DNA from: Chara braunii
Lineage: Eukaryota > Streptophyta > Charophyceae > Charales > Characeae
DNA length: 20,071 nucleotides
Assembly (NCBI GenBank): GCA_003427395.1
Contig: BFEA01000003.1
Location: 6,754,794 to 6,774,864 of the forward strand
Direction: 5' to 3'
In this document: piece by piece, positions 15,507 to 20,071 of the stretch
How positions within the stretch are numbered: position 1 is the stretch's first letter
Layout: each line of letters starts with the position of its first letter
The notes under the pieces: generated by a model
What the model saw: the letters and a program-made list of their open reading frames with translations, nothing else
What the model was told of the DNA's origin: nothing
Databases searched by the model: none
Made by a program: the position numbers and the translations under genes

Positions 15507-17515
15507 GCCCGCCGGCATTGGCAGTTGCGCGATCTTATGATTGTCCATCGGCATCGGCGATGCCGCACAGGTCTACATGCTCGATTCCAAGCAGGTGGGC
15601 ATGGTCGTCGCCGCACAAGCACGCGACATGTTGGTTGTCGCACAGCTCGAGGCGATGTTGGCGGTGGTCACACAACTCGCGATGGCGATCGTCGTCGTCG
15701 TTGGACACGTCGTCGCCGCACAAGTCCGCATGGGCCCGGTCGCGATGGCTGCGGCCAGCCCCCTCACAAACAGCGGTGGATTGTGCTTGTTATGCGTGTG
15801 TCCAAATGTCCGTCGTCGGGATCCCTGGTCATCGATGTCTAATAATGAATGGAGGGGGACAAGAGGGCCAGCTGCTTCGCCTGCTCGCCGGAGGCCGCCG
15901 TTCCGACGACGCCTGTTCATGCGCGACGAGAGTGTCACACCAGCTGCAGCTGCGCGATGATGGGCGGCGACGCCACTGTCTGTCGCACTCGTCTGCTGAA
16001 CTTGAGAGCTTTTTTCGCCCATGGGTTGTTGTTCGGGATTCACGGAAATCACTGAGTTCTCTACGACGGCGAGATGAATGTCGATTCTCTTTTTTCTCGA
16101 GAAATGGCGGGAACGGCGCGCTTTGTACAGGAGCTCATGGATATGGCGCGCAGGAGTTGTCCAGGGTTGAGGCGATGGTGACAACGAGGGACAGCGGAAG
16201 AGAACGAGGAGGAGAAGGAGGAGGAGGAGGAGGAGGAGGAGGAAGAGGAGACAGAGGAGAAGAAAGGGAAGGAGGGAAAAGTAGAGGAGAAGCAGAAGAA
16301 GGCGGCAAAGAGGGAGAAAGAGATTACGCCATCCACGTGTCAACTCCTGACGCTGACGTGGACTGCCTTCTTTTGGATCTTGTGACGGGGTCGAGGAAGA
16401 TAACCGCCATAGCCCAAACCTTGTGGAAGAGGATTGCTCGCCCGGGAGACATCGTCGTCGATTGCACATGTGGCAACGGCTTCGACACTCTCTTTCTCGC
16501 CCAATTAGTTGTCCCACCCACCTTCGGCTTGGCATCGGGCTCACACTCAGACTCAGGGTCGGGGTCGGTCTCAGGGTCGGGATCAGGGTCGTTGTTGTCA
16601 GGACCGGACTCAAGGTCGGGGTCGGGGTCAGGGTCGGGCTCCCCATCGTGCTCGCCTTCTTCCTCGCCGACACTTTCTCCTTCCCTCTTATCTGATTCGT
16701 GTGCTTGCCCATCTGGATCCGGATCCCAATCACAGATCTCCTCTACAAAGGGGGATTCGGATGCAAATGCTCCTCGTGCTTCCGATTTGCCCCCTCCAGA
16801 TTCTGTGGACGCTCGACACGTGTCCGTCGTTCTGCAGTCTACGACGAGTCCCAAGCAGAAGGAGAAGACGACGCTCGGTGAGAGCTATAGCCGCAATAGT
16901 TGTAGTTCTAGTGTTACTGCTAGTTCTAGTGGTCAGGGTAGTAGTGCTAGTGTTACAGCTAGTTCTAGTGGTCAGGGTAGTAGTTGGAGTAGCTATGGTG
17001 CAGAGAATGACGATAAAAAAAAAAAGGAGGGTAATGGTGGGATCCGCCATAGCCGTTCTTCCTTGGAAGGAGGAGGAGGAGGACACGTGTATGCTTTCGA
17101 CATCCAGCTGGCAGCTATTGAAAACACGAGTCGTCTTCTTAGGCGGGAGCTCGATGGAGACCGCCTCTCCAGAGTCCAGCTCATCCGTGACTGCCATAGC
17201 CGGATTTCTGAGTACTTGCCGCCAAACTCTGTTAAGCTAATTACCTTCAATCTTGGTTACCTTCCAGGATCTGATAAGTCGATAATCACGACACGTGGCA
17301 CCACTTTAACCGCCATCGAAGAGTCGATGAAAGCTCTTGCGCCACGTGGCGTCATCTCCATCATCGCCTACGTCGGACACGATGGAGGGATGGATGAATA
17401 CGAGGCCATCTGTAGACTGGGAGAGGCTCTGCCCGTCGAAGATTGGGTTTTCACGCACACTAATTGGGGCAACAGACCTACAAGTCCACGATGCCTGCTC
17501 ATCTACAAAAGATAA
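15350..17515 (+). CDS. Plant-type YtqB/MnmM-like SAM-dependent methyltransferase with a large internal insertion
   Basis: The C-terminal half is a clear member of the rRNA_methylase/YtqB (MnmM) family, Rossmann-fold enzymes that in bacteria methylate the wobble uridine side chain (nm5 to mnm5) of tRNA. Seen in order: VTGSRKITAIAQTLWKRIAR and PGDIVVDCTCGNGFDTLFLA (SAM motif I, residues ~366-385); then ~190 residues rich in Ser and Gly; then HVYAFDIQ (motif II, ~579-586), RDCHSRISEYLPP, FNLGYLPGSDK (motif IV), AIEESMKALAPRGVISIIAY, VGHDGGMDEYEAICRL and a C-terminal NRPTSPRCLLIYKR. All hallmark residues are present, so the domain may be active. The gene is intronless over 2.1 kb. The first ~330 residues are low-complexity, with Arg/Ser-rich possible organelle targeting (MKIFRSVLCGRLSVAARQMA), but other frames are also open there, so the start is uncertain. 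ATG codons further in are alternatives. Confidence 0.82.
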   Translation: MKIFRSVLCGRLSVAARQMASSRVTASNATVSRRHVCILDRSSSERREWMPRGPPALAVARSYDCPSASAMPHRSTCSIPSRWAWSSPHKHATCWLSHSSRRCWRWSHNSRWRSSSSLDTSSPHKSAWARSRWLRPAPSQTAVDCACYACVQMSVVGIPGHRCLIMNGGGQEGQLLRLLAGGRRSDDACSCATRVSHQLQLRDDGRRRHCLSHSSAELESFFRPWVVVRDSRKSLSSLRRRDECRFSFFSRNGGNGALCTGAHGYGAQELSRVEAMVTTRDSGRERGGEGGGGGGGGGRGDRGEEREGGKSRGEAEEGGKEGERDYAIHVSTPDADVDCLLLDLVTGSRKITAIAQTLWKRIARPGDIVVDCTCGNGFDTLFLAQLVVPPTFGLASGSHSDSGSGSVSGSGSGSLLSGPDSRSGSGSGSGSPSCSPSSSPTLSPSLLSDSCACPSGSGSQSQISSTKGDSDANAPRASDLPPPDSVDARHVSVVLQSTTSPKQKEKTTLGESYSRNSCSSSVTASSSGQGSSASVTASSSGQGSSWSSYGAENDDKKKKEGNGGIRHSRSSLEGGGGGHVYAFDIQLAAIENTSRLLRRELDGDRLSRVQLIRDCHSRISEYLPPNSVKLITFNLGYLPGSDKSIITTRGTTLTAIEESMKALAPRGVISIIAYVGHDGGMDEYEAICRLGEALPVEDWVFTHTNWGNRPTSPRCLLIYKR
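16210..16330. repeat. GGA-rich polypurine tract in the gene
   Basis: GGA/GAA triplets from 16210 to about 16325 give Gly/Glu/Arg runs in the called frame and a Glu/Lys-rich run in another. Every frame is open, so this tract does not help to decide which frame is translated upstream of the methyltransferase domain. Confidence 0.8.
16548..16645 (+). repeat. TCAGGG/TCGGGG hexamer repeat encoding Ser-Gly
   Basis: Hexamers TCAGGG and TCGGGG are reiterated in phase and encode Ser-Gly dipeptides within the insertion between SAM motifs I and II. The pattern points to expansion by replication slippage. Confidence 0.8.
16910..16987 (+). repeat. 39-bp in-frame tandem duplication in the gene
   Basis: The 13-residue unit SVTASSSGQGSSA at 16910-16948 is followed by SVTASSSGQGSSW at 16949-16987. 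The DNA is nearly identical, so the duplication is recent. It lies inside the insertion. Confidence 0.92.
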
Positions 17516-17803
17516 TACTAGTAATTAATTAATGCTTTTTCCTATTCAATTTTCCCCCTTTTCGTTATTATTATTATTAGTTTATTATTAATTATATTAT
17601 GTGTATAATTTTTACTTAAATTCATTTGATTGAAATGTATTCTTTTGTTATTTTCCAGTGAATGTTGAAAGGGCTCGTACGAGGAGGGGAAGAAAATGAC
17701 TCATCTGTGTAGGAATGACATGGCAGAACGCCAGCTAAAAGATATGTGAGGTAAGAGAAAAATGTGGCTGTCCCCCGATGAGGAGAAGGCAGCTTAAAAT
17801 ATT
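17516..17803. other. AT-rich 3' flank of the methyltransferase gene
   Basis: The stop codon is followed by TAATTAATTAATG and ATT/ATTA-rich DNA to about 17640, typical of a plant 3' untranslated and downstream region. No canonical AATAAA signal was noted. 17640-17803 holds no recognised feature. Confidence 0.4.
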
Positions 17804-17871
17804 GAAAAAAAAAAAAAAAAACATCAACTGCGAATGCATGACACGCCGAAAAAAAAAAAAAAAAAAAAAAA
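17804..17871. repeat. Two A-runs
   Basis: Runs of about 17 and 22 A (near 17804-17821 and 17850-17871) are separated by 28 bases. They may be tails of tiny retroposed fragments inserted next to the SINE that follows. Confidence 0.6.
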
Positions 17872-17888
17872 ACAAACCAAACCAAACC

Positions 17889-18078
17889 GAACTGGCCTAG
17901 CTCAGTTAGGTACACCTACCAACTGTTGAAATGCAGACCTGAGTTTCGTATTCCAATGGGATCTGATGAGTGAAAATAACTCTGAATTTACCATTGGAGG
18001 GCTGGTCAGCTCCAAGATGATATCTCAAGGCCATCGCCCTTAAAAAAAAAAAATAATAATAATAAAAAAAAAAAAAAT
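17889..18078 (+). mobile_element. tRNA-derived SINE (plus strand)
   Basis: It begins ACTGGCCTAGCTCAGTTAGG, contains the family motif AACTGTTGAAATGCAGACCT and a damaged B-box (GAGTTTCGTATTCC), and ends ATATCTCAAGGCCATCGCCC followed by an A/TAA-rich tail. It is homologous along its length to the minus-strand copy 9194-9381. The damaged B-box suggests it is no longer transcribed. Confidence 0.82.
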
Positions 18079-18290
18079 TTATAGAATCTCCCAGAGCCGA
18101 GAGTCCACTGGCATGAAGATCGAAGGTCGGTATTTTTTACTTTTTTATGAATTTTTATTTGTTGATACGTGCTGGTAGTGCGCTAAAACATGGAAAGATG
18201 CACCGCTCACCGAATGTGCCCAATCAGAATGAATTGTCCGCTTTCCAGGAGCCTACAGTTGAGTTTTGGCCTCAGCAGATCTGTACCGGG

Positions 18291-18385
18291 GGCCAAGTCC
18301 CACTTACGCTGATTCTTCATTTTGGGCCGTTGATCTTCCGAATCTACGGTCGGAAGTTGAGATTTCGCGTAAGTGGGACTTGGCC
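18291..18385. other. 19-bp perfect inverted repeat with inner stem
   Basis: GGCCAAGTCCCACTTACGC (18291-18309) and its exact reverse complement (18367-18385) enclose a second partial stem around TCTTCCGA and TCGGAAG. A further copy of the right arm lies at 18434-18452 because of the 67-bp duplication. Confidence 0.9.
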
Positions 18386-18489
18386 ACGGGTTGATATGTA
18401 GGGGTGTGTTCCCGGGCCCCGGGTTAAGATTTCGCGTAAGTGGGACTTGGCCACGGGTTGATATGTAGGGGTGTGTTCCCGGGCCCCGG
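18356..18489. repeat. 67-bp tandem duplication, almost perfect
   Basis: 18356-18422 is repeated at 18423-18489 with one visible difference (GTTGAG versus GTTAAG at the start). Each copy ends CCCGGGCCCCGG. Near identity implies a recent event or an assembly duplication. Confidence 0.92.
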
Positions 18490-18491
18490 TG

Positions 18492-18543
18492 GTCTCATTG
18501 GAATGAGAGTGTAATGTTTCTCAAAAAAAAAAANAAAAAAAAA
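18492..18543 (+). mobile_element. Possible retroelement 3' end: hairpin, CTC and A-tract with N
   Basis: The 16-nt perfect palindrome TCTCATTGGAATGAGA (18492-18507) is followed by GTGTAATGTTTCTC and an A-tract broken by an N at 18534. The order hairpin, then TTTCTC, then A tail parallels the LINE ends at 7023-7093 and 10474-10547. What lies upstream is not recognised. Confidence 0.4.
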
Positions 18544-18696
18544 GAAATGGAAAGATGCACCGCCATAATTTTTTGTCTCTTGTGCCGTTGGCGAATCTTG
18601 ACCGTGATAATATCCATTTAGACCACCTGTCCAACGGTTTTTTTTTACTAAATTTTTAGTATAATAATTTTTTTTGTGTCTGTCTGTGCGTGTTTT

Positions 18697-18722
18697 GGGG
18701 GGAGGGGAGGGGGAGGGAGGGG
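18697..18722 (+). other. G-quadruplex-type run
   Basis: Runs of 6, 4, 5, 3 and 4 G separated by single A residues meet and exceed the usual G3+N1-7 pattern. Function is unknown. The rest of 18544-19000 shows nothing recognised. Confidence 0.7.
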
Positions 18723-18999
18723 AGATGTACCTCATTTGTTCAAATTTAAATCAAAATTTAAATATGGTCAGTTTGGGCTAATTACCTGGATGAGTAAAAT
18801 TGGACTCCGGAATCACATCTGGAGCCCTATCTCATCTGAGTTTACATGGACGTCTTGGCTTTTGGGTACAGCAGCGTGCTCCTGGCTTTGATCCCGTCCA
18901 GGTGCACTGCTACAAACAGAGGGACTGCCTCTTCTCCCAATTCCCCCAAGGGGATAAACGTAAGTCGTGTGAAAACTACTGCTACTACAAAAAATAAAA

Positions 19000-19275
19000 A
19001 TTACAGAAGGGAAAGAAGGAAAGAAAGAAATAAAGGGAGGGAGGGGGATTTAAAAAAAAAAAAAAAGGAACGAAGGAAGAAGGAAATGTGTATATTTACT
19101 ATATTACTATATTTCAGATTTTTTTTTTTTTTTTTTTTTTTTCCCCTTCCCACTGTTCCCAGATTCATTATTTTCTTCTTCGAGGTTTTTTGTCACGTGA
19201 TGCCTCCAGACCATCGCGACCCAGGTCAGGATCCGGGGGAGATGCCAGGGTTTTCTTTTTTTTCTTTTTTTTTTC
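19000..19275. other. Purine-rich and T-rich low-complexity DNA
   Basis: GAAAG/GGAAG tracts, an A14 run near 19052 and long T-runs near 19120 and 19255. Open frames here are low-complexity and not supported. Confidence 0.6.
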
Positions 19276-19336
19276 CCCAATTCCACATTTGCATTTCAAA
19301 ACATAAATTTGGGGCGGGGAACCCACAATTCTATCC

Positions 19337-19816
19337 GGAAAGTTGATGTGAGGGACGGTGGGCCCGTTTCCCGGCATTCTGAAAAATTGAATGTTAAAAA
19401 AAAAAAAAAAAAGAAGAAACAAAGAAAAAAAGAAAGAAAGAAAGACAGACAGAAAATATGGAAGCCATCTTTCGCCCTTTTGGGGGGGAAAAGAATCTCT
19501 TTGCATTTTTATTATTATTATTTTTTTCTTCATTTTCACAAAGTAACGGAAAGTATTCCAATGATGGAAAAGAAAGGGTTTTTCCAACGTGCCGGGAAAG
19601 TTGATGTGAGGGACAGTGGACCTGTTTCCCGGCATTCTGAAAAGTTGAATACTAAAAAAAAAAAAAAAAAAAAGAAAGAAAGAAAGAAAATATGGAAGCC
19701 ATCTTTTGCTCTTTTGGGGGGAAAAAGAATCCCTTTGCATTTATTTAAATTATTTTTTAATTTTTATTTTTTGTTCATTTTCACATAGTAACGGAAAGTA
19801 TTCCAATGATGGAAAA
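19337..19816. repeat. 258-bp tandem duplication carrying a diverged LINE-tail core
   Basis: The unit starting GGAAAGTTGATGTGAGGGAC begins at 19337 and again at 19595 (period 258). It contains TTTCCCGGCATTCTGAAAA, an A-run, AATATGGAAGCCATCTTT and AACGGAAAGTATTCCAATGA. The opening words (GGGACGGTGGGCCCGTTTCC in copy 1) resemble the LINE core GGGACGCTGGACCCGTTTTC and are likewise followed by an A-run. Open frames across it on both strands are not convincing genes. Confidence 0.85.
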
Positions 19817-20071
19817 GCATCAGCGACTGCATGAGGACGGCCGCTGTTCAGGCCAAAAAAAAAATTTTGTTTGTCGGTTGGGGCTCAATTTCGGTGAAAA
19901 TTAAATGAAAATATCGAATTTAGAATTTGCATTTAGTAGCGGTTCTTCTTGTAGAGAGTGTGGTAGTCAATCAGGCTGCAGATGATCCCGACCCTACCCC
20001 TCTCCTCTGACCTCCTCGCCCTGCCTTCCCCCCTCCTTCTTTGCCCCCCACCCTTCTCCCCCGCCCTTTGC
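19817..20071. other. Unassigned end of window
   Basis: AT-rich DNA passes into a C/T-rich stretch from about 19985. No gene or repeat was recognised. Confidence 0.4.

Noticed and set aside
15573-16733. 386-codon minus-strand open frame opposite the methyltransferase gene
   Set aside because: It is a shadow of GC-rich and GGA-rich repeats with Leu and Arg runs and no domain; the plus strand carries the conserved motifs.

Overview
This window looks like nuclear DNA of a green, streptophyte-type eukaryote (charophyte alga or plant). The genome is repeat-rich, with long A tails on dispersed elements, many microsatellites and decayed non-LTR retrotransposons. There is one clearly recognisable protein gene, a plant-type YtqB/MnmM-like methyltransferase. 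A fragment with atp1 and rps19 has the look of streptophyte mitochondrial DNA moved to the nucleus. A charophyte such as Chara would fit, but that is inference from general character, not proof.

Layout. 1-718: 3' ends of a retroelement family with a 47-bp tandem repeat, closed by 44 A. 719-2390: no recognised gene; a foldback, a 174-nt CT microsatellite with one N, a degenerate tRNA-derived SINE and a ~170-bp inverted-repeat hairpin. 2400-2519 (minus): possible coiled-coil exon. 2809-6439: a 5'-truncated LINE (copy A) flanked by an identical 12-bp direct repeat and inserted into an older LINE (copy B), which resumes at 6438 and ends at 7093. 7914-8505: mitochondrial atp1 and rps19 pieces (NUMT). 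9194-9381: minus-strand SINE. 9495-9532 and 10436-10473: two copies of the palindromic Nextera mate-pair junction, a sequencing artefact, so 9533-10435 may not belong here. 10474-10547: another LINE 3' tail. 10548-11095: cluster of tRNA-like repeats. 11694-14165: third LINE copy (C) with an endonuclease and a decayed reverse transcriptase. 14166-15345: unassigned DNA with tRNA-like repeats and a GA microsatellite. 15350-17515: the methyltransferase gene. 17516-20071: SINE, tandem duplications, foldbacks and low-complexity DNA.

Most of the window belongs to one LINE family and the SINEs around it. The most interesting structure is the LINE 3' end. Three copies carry a conserved stem-loop and a conserved box, then just before the A tail a hairpin whose sequence differs completely between copies while the pairing is kept. 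The second point of interest is the methyltransferase, whose Rossmann fold is interrupted by about 190 low-complexity residues between motif I and motif II. The two adaptor junctions and four single Ns in low-complexity tracts mean that long-range order here should be treated with caution.
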